NCBI RefSeq assembly: GCF_004379255.2
Contig: NC_056052.1
Span: 8,673,708 to 8,737,707 of the forward strand
Direction of reading: 5' to 3'
DNA from: Salvia splendens
Lineage: Eukaryota; Streptophyta; Magnoliopsida; Lamiales; Lamiaceae
Length of the DNA: 64,000 nucleotides
The position numbers were made by a program, and so were the translations under genes. Every line of letters begins with the position of its first letter. Position 1 is the first letter of the stretch. The notes under the pieces are model-generated. The model was not told the origin of the DNA, did not search any database, and saw nothing but the letters and a program-made list of their open reading frames with translations. Below, one piece after another: positions 45,267-57,111 of this stretch.

Positions 45267-47298
45267 GGCCATCCACAACGCTGTCTCTATACCGTCTCTT
45301 AAACCGTCTCTTAACTACTATTTGAGCACTATTTGAGGGCCCCACTGTCCTTTTTTCCTCCATCTCTTAACTAAGAGACGGAACCTGCAACGCTCCGTCT
45401 CTTAACCGTCTCTATACCGTCTCTTAATTACTATTCATTCAATTTAATTTATAATTTTTTTTAAAACCCAATTCAATTTAAACAAACACACTTTATTAAA
45501 ATTAAAACAATATTACAACTTAACATTAAAAAAACGAAGACATAATTAAAATTCTAAAAAAATAAAAATGACATAATTTAATCTTCTCCGCCAAAGTTTT
45601 TCCAAATGTGCTCAATTAGATCCTCTTGGAGTTGGGTGTGGGCGCTAGAGTCGCGTGTCCTTGCCCGAATAGCCAACCGTTCTTGTATAGATGGATGCGC
45701 TCCACTTCGCGGCGGACTACTTGCGGTTGAGCTTCCGGGGGATTCGGGGTCGAACCAATTTCCGGCATCGGGTCCTTCGTCTCGGACAAATCATGTTGTG
45801 CAAGATTATGCACGTATACATGATGTCGACCATGCTCTCCATGAACCACGAACGAGCCGGGGCTTGATGATGTTGAAGCGCGCTTGGAGAACCCCGAACG
45901 CCCTCTCCACATCCTTGCGCGCAGCCTCCCTGCTTCTGCGCCAAAAAAGAGCTGCTTTGGGTTCGCTGGCCTGCGCACGTCTTCACGAAGGTCGGCCACT
46001 TCGGGTAGATGCCGTCGGCGAGATAGTACCCCATTTTATACCGCGGTTGTTGGCGACGAAGTTGATGGCCGGCACTTTACCATCCAAAACTTCGGTAAAG
46101 AGGTCGGACTGTTGGAGCACGTTACGTCGTTGTTCGAGCCAGGGACCCCGAAGTACGCGTGCCAAGATCCAAAGTCGGTAGTCGCAACGGCCTCGAGTAC
46201 AACGGTTGGGTGGGTGCCTTTGGTGGCCGCTCGTGTAGGGAACCCTCCAAGCCACCGGGCAATTCTTCCATTGCCAGTGCATGCAATCGACACTGCCAAG
46301 GCAATCCCGGGGAATCCGTGCACTTGTTCGTGCAGGTTGAGGAGGAACTGACAATCCTCCGTGGTGGCCTCCGGGAGAAATTCGTCACTGAAGGCTGCCC
46401 GGACGCCTCTGCAGAAGTTGAGCAAGCACAAGCGCCCCAATGCTGTCTCCGATGTGCAGGTATTCGTCGAATATGTCGGCCGTTTGTCCAGTCGCAAGCT
46501 GCCGGATGGCTGCCAGTACATTTCTGCAGCGTCGTGTGGCTGGGACGACCGACCGCGTCGAACCCTTCTCGGAAGAACTCCTCCCTGGCCGCCAAAGTAT
46601 TCGCTATGTGGAGAAATAGCGGTTTCCGCATGCGGAAATGGCGACGGAAATAGGTATCTCCCCAAATCGGGTTATCGCAGAAGTAGTCGCCGTACTAACC
46701 GTGCGGCGGCTTCCTCCCGGTTCCGATTGATTGTACTTCCGGGAGCGTCGTGGGGGTGGTGCGGCTTCCTCCGCCTCTTCGTCGTCGATCTTCTTCGAGT
46801 GATTGTTCCATTAATTGGCGCATTTGCTCAAAAGGATCCATTTGTTTGAGTTGATTGAAGATGGAAATTGAGGTGATAGAGAGGATTTGAGAGGAATAGA
46901 TGTGGTTTGTGTTTGAACTGAGTATGAATAGAATTATTTATAGAGTAAAAAAATTAAAAATTTAAAAATGAAATAAATATTTAACGGTAATATTACGTTT
47001 GGAAAAAAAAAATTTTTTTTATTAAAAATCGATTTTTTTTTTTAAAAAAAATGAATTATTGCGTCATCAGTGACGACGCCCACTCGCGGGCCAGCGAGGT
47101 GGGCGTCACGCACGCATGGGGACGTGCCACGTGTCTCGGGCGCGTGGCGAGACAGCTCGTCTCGTGTCTCTCCGAGACGAGCTACGCGACGAGACGGTCG
47201 CGAGCTGGAGACGAGATGGCCGCTGCAATGCGTCTCGCGGGGGTCTCGTCTCTCCGAGACGAGACGCGAGCCCGGCGCGAGACGCGTTGTGGATGGTC
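45267..47298 (-). mobile_element. PIF/Harbinger element C, complete but decayed (2.03 kb)
   Basis: Termini GGCCATCCACAACGCTGTCTC (left) and the inverse of GACCATCCACAACGCGTCTC (right) are flanked by TGA on both sides (45264-45266 and 47299-47301). PIF/Harbinger elements usually prefer TTA or TAA, so TGA is a variant. Both ends repeat CGTCTC/GAGACG many times. Inside is one transposase pseudogene on the minus strand; a promoter-like ATTATTTATAGAG lies near 46935-46947. Confidence 0.88.
45578..46841 (-). pseudogene. Harbinger C transposase, several frameshifts
   Basis: Starts MDPFEQMRQLMEQSLEEDRR at 46841. Recognisable parts follow in alternating frames: FRRHFRMRKPLFLHIANTL, then FLLNLHEQVHGFPG, a GS(V/I)DCMHWQWKNCP first-Asp block, SWHAYFGVPGSNNDV, GYYLADGIYPKWPTFVKT with the second Asp, a damaged third-acid region near 45900, and DIMYTCIILHNMI. 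It ends near 45578 with EHIWKNFGGED. At least four frame changes are needed, so it is more decayed than elements A and B. Confidence 0.8.
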
Positions 47299-47507
47299 TG
47301 ATGGTGTTCAGTGGACTCTTCCATGATTAATCATGATAATGCAATACACAATGTGACACATTGACATACTATTATTTACAACAATCCTACACAGTTTTCA
47401 TTTAATGCATCATTGAAACTGACTTTCACTTTGCACATATTTAATTTGAACAGAAGTTTTAAGAAATATAAAGAAAAATGAGTTAAACAAATTAGCTAAG
47501 ACACAAT

Positions 47508-47640
47508 TTTAAAAAATATAAAGAAAAATGAGTTAAATAGGTTCGTTAATGTGATTCTCACTTATATATACACAATTTTAAAAAATATAAAGAAAAATGA
47601 GTTAAATAGGTTCGTTAAATGTGATTCTCACTTATATATA
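47508..47640. repeat. Tandem duplication of about 66 bp
   Basis: CACAATTTTAAAAAATATAA ... TGATTCTCACTTATATATA occurs twice in succession, with a partial third copy upstream (47455-47495). It ends at the next MITE's TA, and resembles MITE interior sequence. Confidence 0.75.
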
Positions 47641-47903
47641 CTCCCTTTGTCCCATCCATTTCAAGTGATTTGACTATTTTTCGACGCACGTATTTGAAAA
47701 AATGATAATAAATAGTTAAAGTGAAGTAATATAAAGTAAGAGAGAGAATAATAATCACTTGAAATGGGACAAAGATAACATATATAAGTGAGAACCACAT
47801 TCAACTATCTTAATTTACTTTATCTCTACTTTCACTATTTATTATCATCTTCGCAAGATAATGACTAAAAAGAAATCAATCACTTGAGCTGAGACGGATG
47901 GAG
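47641..47903. mobile_element. Stowaway-like MITE, 263 bp
   Basis: Ends CTCCCTTTGTCCCATCC and GGATGGAG type, with matching inner TTTCAAGTGATT and AATCACTTGA; TA flanks both ends. A second inverted AATCACTTGAAATGGGACAAAG inside (47752-47774) suggests a truncated nested copy. Confidence 0.75.
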
Positions 47904-48519
47904 TATTAGTTTTATAATAAAATGTAAGTGGAATAAGTTGATGGAATGTGAGGCCTACTTACCATTTAAGGTAAAAGTGAAATATGACTTTTATTATGAG
48001 ATGGATGAAAATGACAAAACATGACTTTTATTATGGGGCAGACGAAAATGACAAATCATGACTCTTATTGTGAAACGGAGGGAATAATTCAGTAACAATT
48101 TTGTTAGGAAATAAATACACGTAATCACAAGTATAAACATACATAAGATTAATGACCGTAATTTCGTTACAAGAAATGAATTAGCAAAAATTTATAAGTG
48201 AAGCAGGCAAAACTAAGAGATATAGACATGATAGAAAAACAGCTCAACATTAATTAGTGTTGTGAGAGGCTCCATTAGAAAAAGGATGCTTCTTCGCATA
48301 CAAAAGACCATACATAATTTAACAAGTTGAAGGCATACATATATTATATATGCGCAACTATATCACCATAGTCTCTAGAATCTAGTTGCTTTGATTGCTT
48401 ATATATGGTAACTCTCTTTACTTGTAAACCACTTGAGTTGAACAGGAATATACATGTATATAATTAGAAAAACTGCAGGAAACTTACTTCCTGCATTGTT
48501 CTGGCACAGGAAGACCGAT
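47904..48519. other. Spacer downstream of RING1
   Basis: A few MITE fragments (GTGAAACGGAGGGAATAA near 48070-48087) and the RING1 3' UTR. No gene seen. Confidence 0.5.
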
Positions 48520-51500
48520 TTAAGTTATCATCACTTCCCTTCGGGTTTCGCCTTTGGCCGGTATGCCAAAAACCTGTGCATAGACAAGTCAATGTCATTA
48601 TAAATCATGTCACTCGCAAACGACTTATTCGATTCATATTTACGATATTTTGATAGTAATATATGCAGTGTATGTTGTATGGTCACTATCAGAGACTTGT
48701 TACCCAGAAACACCCAAGGCATAAAGCAAAAAAGGAGATAAGCGATACGAGAATTCATTGGTCATTCTGTTTGGGAATTGGATAGTTGTATGAGACGATG
48801 GGGCGCGTCTTACCAGATGGTGCTGAGTAAACCTGGCATTAATTTCCTCCAAAGTTTGCTGCTCATCCAACAAATGCAGCTCGTTCTGGTTAGGATCTAA
48901 GGCACCAGATTCTTTCGGGAGAATTAGCGAGTTGTTCACAGGATGGAAGTCTTTTATTATTAGCATCTCAATCTCACTGGCTTCCATGGATGTCTGCATA
49001 GCAACATACTGCAAGAGAAGTGGTTTTGAAACTATTCAGAATCTCCATTATGGCCAAAACAGCTGAAGAAAAGATAACGAGGCAATGGTCTGAACCTGGC
49101 ATAAGTGTCTCACTGACGATGTGGGGCTGCAGCAGAGGTACGGTCGCTTCAAGTTGGGTATCGTCTCTTCGTGCAATGAGACAATCATGACACTAATTTT
49201 CAACTGAAACATAGTTAAGAAGAAGTTGTGAGTAGCTTTGATTAAGACAAAAGAAGTGAATATGGAAAGTTCAGAGATAACCCCTCCAACTGAATTCATC
49301 CCAGTGAAGATCAAACTCACCACCCGCCCCCAAAAACGGTTTAAATTAAAACACTCAATTTCCAAGTTCAATAGGAAAAATATGTAACATTACCATTTCA
49401 TCGCTTTCATGTAAAGATTTGAGACGATTAGTCAGCTTTGACAACCGGTGACCCCTAGTAACCCTACCATTTGTCCAATTCAGGCCACCATGTCGGTTAT
49501 TACTGCGATTGCGGCCTCTTCCCCAGGCAATAAGTTCTGTACTGCCATGAGGTGTAGAAGATGCACCAAGTATCCCCCTGGTTGCTTCTGAATAATCAGC
49601 ATCATCTCCACTACCCCCCGGTGATGGCTGTGATCTACGAGCTCCTCCCCATCTCTTGTATCTTTTTGTTTTGGGTTCAGAGTGCTCGTCAGTTGAGGAT
49701 GAGTCTTTACTCTCATCATGTCCATTAATACCTTCCTCTTCATCAGATCCGTTGCGTTCAGCAGCACGGTTCTCCGACCTCGCAAATTTCGATGATTGCC
49801 CTGCCTCCTGACAAATGTTGCGGATGTAGCTCTTGTTGTTCGTTTCTTTCCTAGAGCTTCAGCTTGACGACGGAAAGTCTGGGCAATAGAAGCTTGGATC
49901 TGTTATGAAACAAAGATTTTAAGCATATTTCAGTTTTGCTTCAGGCAAGTCAGAGTAAAAAACACTTTGTAGGCAACGTCATGAAGCATCCTAATGATGC
50001 GGACAACCAATGTAGAAGGTTCATTCACACACTTATTGATCACTTCATAAAAAGGACAGCAACAAATTATTCCACATTGGACCTCACAGCCCATTGAGTG
50101 ATTGATGTATCTGAAACCTAAATGAACTAAACTCCTTCATCGATGAATGCTTGAAATCTGAGACTAAACCTTGATCTGTTCACCTGCTTATTGCGAGCTC
50201 TCTCCTCTTCATGGAAAGCCAGTTCCTGCTGTGAATTGAAACAGTTGGTGATAAAGCAAAAGCAAAAGCAAAAGCAAAAGCAAAAGCAAATTTTACATTT
50301 TCTACAAGATGAGTAGATAATATTTTCTCCCATTACCTCTTCCTCGTACTTATCGATGTCTGGATAGAGAGCAGCGATCAGGGCATCATAATTTGGATCA
50401 TCTCTTAGAGAACGCCGACTAGCACAATGAGTGCGGCAAGCAGGACATTCGTTGTTGCTGCAGAAAGAATAATTAGAGAACTGCAAGAACTCTTCTGTGG
50501 TATCAGACGAAAAGAAGTACAAGAATGTACCCAAGTCGCATGGATTTGTCAATGCACTCTCTGCAAAAGCGATGCAAGCATTCCATGACTGTTCTTGTCT
50601 TCCTAATGATGCCTGTCAATAAAAAGTTAAAAACAAAATACACCATGGACAAGTTGTAACCAATAGATTTTAGATTATCTCTACTAAGCTCTCTAGTAAC
50701 AAATATGAGGCATTGTGCACAATAACTAATGATCAATAAAAAGTTGAAAAATCTTCATGGTGGTTCTTAACTATCTCATGTATCAGATAGTTTGGATAAA
50801 AAGTAGTAACTGCTAAAAATAGTAGTTCAGTTTCCAGCATAAAGCAGCACATCAGAACACTCTCGGATATTACTGCCAAACCATTCCATCAAATCAATTT
50901 ATAGCAAGAAACTATGCATTTCTTTTCATTCTTTTGTCCTTTTGTTTCAATTTATTATTATACGCTTCTTCACATAAACTTAAATGTAGCATACTTCACA
51001 TCCATACTGACATAGGTGAAGTCGACACAAGCCTTACTAAAATAATTTCATGCAACTGACATTTTTCTGCAAGAACAGACTTAGTTGAAGGTAAAATAAA
51101 AAGAATGCACAACAAGCTGTGATGTCATATGCACCAAGGTATGTATATACATATCCCCACATAATGAAGAAACCTTGTGTGCAGTAGAAATTTTGACCTC
51201 AGAGATGGAGAGGAGTTCAGTGCTTGTAAACTGAGTGCCTTACTTGGACAAATATATATTTAAGATAATCACAAGTCACAGCAGTAATTTGCAAGAGCAC
51301 TCAAATACAGCTGCATATCTGAAGTACCAAACTTAACTCGAAGAACTGATTAACTTTAATCATATCAGGCATCACAAATAAACCCCAACAAAGCAGAGAA
51401 AACTGCAGCTTAAAATTAAGACAACATACCTAAACATATTGGACACTGGACTTCCTTTCGCACTTCCGCCAGTTTCACTACAATAAATCTGAGGTTCAAC

Positions 51501-52504
51501 AGAATAGCATTTAGAGATATTCTTATTTCTTAGACAATGTATATCACATACAAACAAGGCCACAAGTGCCGGATCTTCTTACCAAGACTGCGTGCAATCT
51601 CAAAATAAGAAATATAGTCATGACACGGCCATTCAGAAGTTCAATATATAATGCAGTATTCAATATATGTTAACAGCAAAACAACAAAAACCTCCTCATT
51701 GAAGTGGACATTAATTAAGCCACGGAGTATTTCCACACAATTTCCAGAAACATAAGCACTAACATGAAAGAAGCAATCTATAGAAGATAGAGATCATACA
51801 GCTGGAAAACTGAAGCAAAATTACCATTTCCATCTAAAGCAACCTCGGAACCTAACCACCACAAAAACATCCTAAAGTCGCAACAGCCCCGAGCGGATCA
51901 TGCATGATTTCACGTGCCATATTCAATTTCTAAAAGAAAATTCACATCGCAGTAGCCAAATCCAAAATCGAGGCTCACCAAACACATCAATGAATGAAAA
52001 ACAAGGAAAATAGACGAACAATCCCGAAGATCCTCTTCAAACAGACCTAAGTTAGGAAATTCTACCACTTTAAAACAGGCAGATCTCAAGCTACAACCGC
52101 ACATCTAGACTAACACAACACGCATCTCGCATGTATAAAAGCCGCACGCATAAAGAGATACAGATACATTACTCGTCTTTCTCTCCGCCGCTGGAGTCGG
52201 AGCTGCAGTCGGAATCTGAGAAGCGGAGACACAAAAAAAAAACGAAATCAGCTAAAAACAAACAAAAAACAACAAGGAAATCGGGAACAGGAAACGCAGA
52301 ATAAAACTCGAATTTCAGCGTATCGAATGTAATGCATGTCCGTTGACGTGGACGCACAGACACGATCCACCGCGAACCTGAGACGTCTTGAGGCTGTTCA
52401 GGGCTGTGATTCTCGCTGCCTCGCGGCGAATCGTCGCCTTTCTCTGCATCGGGCGGCGACGGCGGAGGAGTGCTGCTGTCGCGCGGCCGCTTCTGCGCTG
52501 GCAT
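48520..52504 (-). CDS. RING1: RING1-type Polycomb E3 ubiquitin ligase (10 exons)
   Basis: Exons in order: 52504-52378, 52215-52173, 51488-51430, 50612-50531, 50457-50337, 50225-50184, 49899-49394, 49203-49096, 49008-48814, 48573-48520. The product of about 445 residues has a C3HC4 RING finger at residues 72-111 (CPIC, CLHRFC, CPACR) and a C-terminal RAWUL ubiquitin-like region (about 328-428, [21 protein letters not shown]). This is the plant RING1 subunit of PRC1, which with BMI1-type partners monoubiquitinates histone H2A in the nucleus. Every intron has GT-AG ends. Exon 7 lacks one base: it reads [16 protein letters not shown] in one frame, then [17 protein letters not shown] in the next, with the change near 49756-49765. 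Total coding length is 1337, one short of a multiple of three. The rest is intact. Confidence 0.93.
50253..50290. repeat. (GCAAAA)n microsatellite in RING1 intron
   Basis: About six tandem AAGCAA units in the intron between RING1 exons 5 and 6. No coding effect is expected. Confidence 0.85.
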
Positions 52505-53598
52505 TAGGTCGGCGGCGGGGGTGATGGATGGAGGCGAAGTCAATGAAAAGAGGGAGTAATTTTGAGTATAGATTCGTTCTTCTTTGTAGAAATAGAATGC
52601 ATAAGTTTATATGTATGTGAAGAGCATTGAGTTCTAATTGCGAGAATTGGGGTTCTTCGCCTCCGGTTCGTTCCTGTCCGGTTCCTTATAATTTTTGTAA
52701 GGGTTGCAAGAGCCCAGCCCCTTTTCACATGATTTGTCTATCCCTATACGGCTCTTCTTTCCGTTGTCCTTCCAAACATGCTATCGGGAAGGTTAACACA
52801 ATTTTATTCCCAATTCGGTTGTCTTACTTTACCATCCTGTATTCAATTTCAACTATTGTTTCTCATGCTTTCTAACTTTATTCACTTGTATACAAAAAAT
52901 TGTGTCAATTCTAAATACTCATTCCATATAAAAAAAATAGACAAGTTTTGTCATTTTTATCCATCCACGAAAAATAGACTAAGTTCAAAAAGGAAAGTAT
53001 TCAACCAATACTAACCCTACACGTCATTCTAAATATGGACCACATAATCCACTAACACTCATTCTACTATCTTTTCCTTCCCGCTCTCCTACTTTTTCTT
53101 ATCTATATTTTACTTTACCAATTATACATTAAAACTCATGACATTCACAATCTTGCCTATTTTTCATGGACGGAAGGGGTAACATATTTTTATGAGACAG
53201 AGAGTAAATTTCATGTCCGAAAAACAAATTGAATATCAAGAATAAGATTTGTACATTATATTAAAAGGTGTCACTATTATCTTATGTATTTTATTTCTAC
53301 AATCTTGTTATAAGCGTTTGCGTTTTATATTCATTGAATAACAATAATGATTTCACCGCAATTTTGATTACTATTATTTTGTAGAGTACATCTCTTACAC
53401 GCTCTATTCCATTATGCACGTCATATGAGATCAATCGTGTGGAAAACGGAAGATAAATGCATCGCAGAAGAAGCCATTGAAGAACTCTCTGTCTAAACCC
53501 CCGCCAGTGTATTTTTGATTAAAAAGAAAGCCGCTAAAGAAGGCTAAGAAGAATGTAAAAATAAGTTTTATGAGTTATAACTCTTGTATTCAATATAG
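52505..53598. other. RING1 promoter side and AT-rich spacer
   Basis: Upstream of the RING1 start. The first 150 bases would hold its 5' UTR. The rest includes MITE-like phrases (GACAGAGAGTAAATTT near 53200). No recognisable coding region; several short open frames are rejected. Confidence 0.45.
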
Positions 53599-53600
53599 TA

Positions 53601-54091
53601 CTCCCGCTGTCCCACTATATACACGTGAGGAATTTCTTTTGGGCATGATATTTAAGAAAACGATATTTATTGAGTTAATTGGAGAGAATAAAGTATGAGA
53701 GATGAAAAAGTAAGAGAGATATAGAGCGAATAAAGTACTCCCTCCATCCCATAATATATGTCACACTTTCATTTTTAGTTTGTCCCACAAAAGATGTCAC
53801 ATTTCTTTTTTTTTTGGAAAAAACTCTCTTACATTATTATAAATATACTATTTTCTCTCTCCACCTAACATACAAAACAACATCTCCTAAAATCCCGTGT
53901 CATTTCCTAAGTATATCATCTATTATGGGACGGAGGGAGCAAGAAATAGAGAATAAAGTAAGAGAGAATAAAGTAATAGAGAATAAAATAATTGAGATAA
54001 ATGTGCTACTTTTTGCCAAAAAAGAAAATCAATCACTTATGATGGACAATCCAAAATGAAAAGTTGATCACTCATAATGAGATATGGGGAG
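53601..54091. mobile_element. Stowaway-like MITE carrying a second MITE
   Basis: Outer ends CTCCCGCTGTCCCACTATA and TAATGAGATATGGGGAG, each with TA outside. Inner sequence 53738-53939 is a complete second MITE (next entry), so the outer element is about 290 bp plus the insert. Confidence 0.65.
53738..53939. mobile_element. Stowaway-like MITE (about 202 bp), nested
   Basis: Ends CTCCCTCCATCCCATAATA and TATTATGGGACGGAGGGAG are near-perfect inverted repeats. Left flank TA, right flank CA. Interior ATGTCACACTTTC, TTTTTAGTTTGTCCCACAA and CCTAAAATC match the element at 61065-61264 along their length. Confidence 0.85.
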
Positions 54092-54147
54092 TATAATTTT
54101 TTAGGATGCTTCACAAAGAACATTTCCATCACTATATATATGAGTTA

Positions 54148-54397
54148 CTCCCTCCGTCCCACTTTAGGAGTCCCGGTTTACCATTTTGGGTGTCACACTT
54201 TAGGAGTCCCGGTTGAAATATTCCATAAATGGTATTAGGCCCTGTGTTCCACTAACCTTTTCCCGCTCACATTTTATTATAAAACTAATTTAAAAAAGTA
54301 TCACACACATTTCACTATTTTTTTCACCAACTTTCCTTTACATTTCTTAAAACCCGTGCCGAACTCAACTAGGACTCCTAAAGTGGGACATGGGGAG
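54148..54397. mobile_element. Stowaway-like MITE, 250 bp
   Basis: Ends CTCCCTCCGTCCCACTTTAG and CTAAAGTGGGACATGGGGAG are inverted repeats; TA lies on both sides. The left end contains a doubled CACTTTAGGAGTCCCGGTT. Confidence 0.85.
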
Positions 54398-54689
54398 TAC
54401 AAGATACTAGAATCTCACTCAAACCCTATATTTAAGCCATCAAACAAATCTAACTACAAGCCAACTTAGCATAATCGTAAGCTTTAATTAGTCAGCTTCA
54501 ATGTGTACTACAAGTCACGAGCTCTTAAGTTGTAGAGTTATGAACCTCAGCCCGACTCCCTTTCCACATCGGACACATCAACTTAGAGCTTGAAGTATTA
54601 CACTTTGTTGCATGCTTTTATTTTCTTTTGTGCATTAGTTGAATAGACTTTATTCTTATTACTCCATCAGTTGAGCTCAAGGTTGCCTC
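54398..54689. other. Spacer, possible LTR scrap
   Basis: Short stretch with CCTTTCCACATCGGACACATC-like phrases, reminiscent of LTR starts, next to the copia remnant. No gene. Confidence 0.4.
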
Positions 54690-56890
54690 TGAAACAGTTC
54701 CCCTCAATTCGATCGTCGACAAGGGACAAATGCTTATTTGTTTCGAAGTCGTGAGATGAATTGGTAACCCAAGGGCTTGGTAAGAACATTAACGATCTGA
54801 TCAAAAGTTAGGGTATACCTTAGCTCTAACCCCTTTCTTTTATTTTATCCCTCACAAAAGGAATATCAAACTCTATATGCTTTGTTCTAGCATGAAGAAC
54901 TGAATTTCTTGCCAATTCTATCGCGTTTATATTGTCTATCCAAACCAAGGAACTTCCATGAGCTTTACCTTCAGTTCTCAGGTAAAGAACTAATCCAGTT
55001 GACTTCACATGTTGCTTGCGCAAGACCTCGATACTCAGCCTCTGTGCTAGATCGCGAAACCACAGCCTGCTTCATATCCACTGCCCAATTAGAACAAAAG
55101 AAAGTGACTACATTGCATTCTGACATTTCTACACAAGAAGCTCATAAGTATCTCAATATTTTCTTCACTGCCATCTAATGAGTATCAAGAGGTGATGCTA
55201 TAAACTAACTTACTTTGTTAACACTGAAGCTAATTCCATACTGAGTGATAGTTGCATATTGCAACTGTACTTCTATACAATTTCCCATCTAAGAAATGAT
55301 CTCCTTTGTTTTTGAAAAGTTTAAAATTGGTCAGCATGGGTGTAGGAAAAGGTCTTGCACCTGGCATGTGCATTTTTCCTAGTCACTCTTTGATGTAGGA
55401 TCCTTGACTCAAGTGTAAATCTTGAGCCGTATGAGTTACCTCAAGTCCTCAACTATAAGAAAACTGCTCACTAAGTTTAGAAATAACTTGTTTGATGGCA
55501 AATGAAGATGAGCCAGTAATGAGCATATCATCAACATAAATAAGAAGATAAGTAACCTCTTTACTATAAATTTTGAAAAAGAGTGGGGTGTCTTCTCTTG
55601 CTTGAGAGAAACCAATAGCTAGAAGAAAAACTTGAGTAGTAAGGAACCCTGATCTTGATGCTCGTTTCAGACCATATAAATCTTTGTTGAGCTTGCAAAC
55701 AAGAGTAGGATCGTCTTGTTCAAAACGAAGAGGTTGCCGCATGTATATTCTTCCTCTAAATCTCCAAGCAAGAAAGTATTATTGTAATAAAGATGTGTCA
55801 CACTCCATCTAGATGAGACAACAATAGAGAGAATTAATGTAATAGTTGTTGGTTTAACTACTGGACTAAAGGTCTCTATATAGTCAAAATCAGGTTCTTG
55901 TGAGAAACCCTGAGCTACAAGTCGTGCTTTATGTCTAGTTATGCTGCCATCTGCGTGTTTCTTCAATCTACAAACCCAAGTATTTCCTATGGGATGTTTA
56001 CCAGGAGGAAGTTATGTTAAAATCCATATTTTATTCCTTAGTAAAGCAAGAATATTTTCAAACATTGCAGCCTTTCAAATAAGATGAGAAAAACTCCCAA
56101 CACAAATTCAGGAAGACAATCAAGAAAATGAGTAATACATTAGGCTTGAAAATGTCGGCTTTCCCTCTAGTCACCGTTTGGTGGAATGGTCTAGCAACTT
56201 TAACAGAAGGATCAACTGAAGTAGAAGAGATTAGTGAAGTAGTAACTGAAGGAGAGGCCACTATAGGAAAGGTATCATGAAGAGGACCATGGAGTTCTGC
56301 TGCAATTGGAGGTGAGAAAGGAATTTAAAAAATGAGCAATAGAGGGAGAGGGAATAGGAGACTGTGATGAAGAAGCATGAGGTAGTGGACTAAAAGTCTT
56401 GATGAGGAAGTAGAAGTATGGTGTAAAGGAAGGAAAGAAGATACAACTGGTATAGGATTGAGAGTGACACATGGAATAGATTCAAAATACTAGCTTTGTG
56501 AAGAAGAGTTGACTTATCAAATACAACATCTCTAATAATGATGACTTTGCTTGAAGGAAGCAAAGCTTAATAGCCTTTATGGCAAGAGCTGTAGCCAAGA
56601 AAGATAGATGAACAAGATCTGAACTCCAATTCATGTTTATTGTCAGGTCTAGTCCGGATAACAAAGACATCCAAATGCTTTAAGCTCAAAGTAGTTAGAC
56701 TTAGTCCGAAACAGAGGGACAGTAAGGTGGCAGTAGGTAGTCGATTTATGAGAATTACAGCTGTTGCAAAAGCATAATCCCAAAACTTTGTGGCAAGATT
56801 TGATTGAGCTTACACGACCAACCCCATTTCTACAACATGCCTAATTGCCTATGCTTCATTTTAGCAAGTCCATTTTGCTAAGGAAGGCAT
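54690..56890 (-). pseudogene. Decayed copia pol (integrase end, RT, RNase H)
   Basis: Read on minus from right to left: integrase C-terminal pieces (INRLPTATL near 56720, then an AFGCLCYP-type block and FLGYSSCHKGY), a low-complexity linker (56060-56470), RT with HKARLVAQGFSQEPDFDYIETFSPVVKP (55860-55940), LVCKLNKDLYGLKRASR, YVDDMLITGSS (near 55520), and RNase H with WIDNINAIELARNSV and HARTKHIEFDI (54850-54950). Stops and frame changes are frequent and no LTR was found on either side. Confidence 0.82.
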
Positions 56891-57111
56891 GGACAAGAAA
56901 CTTTAAGCAATATTCAATACTCTTAAAAGAACCTTAAATAAACCCTAAATTCTCCCAAATCACTTTGTAAAACCAAGGAGTTGGAGGAGACAATATTGCT
57001 TAGAATATTAGTTGGTGTACGACATTAGTAGTCGGGGCCTTAATATGAAGGACATCTTGTTTATTTCAATCAATTTTTCAGAATTTAACATTCTAAAGTG
57101 TCTGTCAAACC

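Noticed and set aside
47051..47330. Three overlapping plus-strand frames
   Set aside because: Translation of GAGACG repeats at the 5' end of Harbinger C.
47508..47640. CRISPR-like or satellite array
   Set aside because: Only two full units without spacers; a local duplication beside a MITE.
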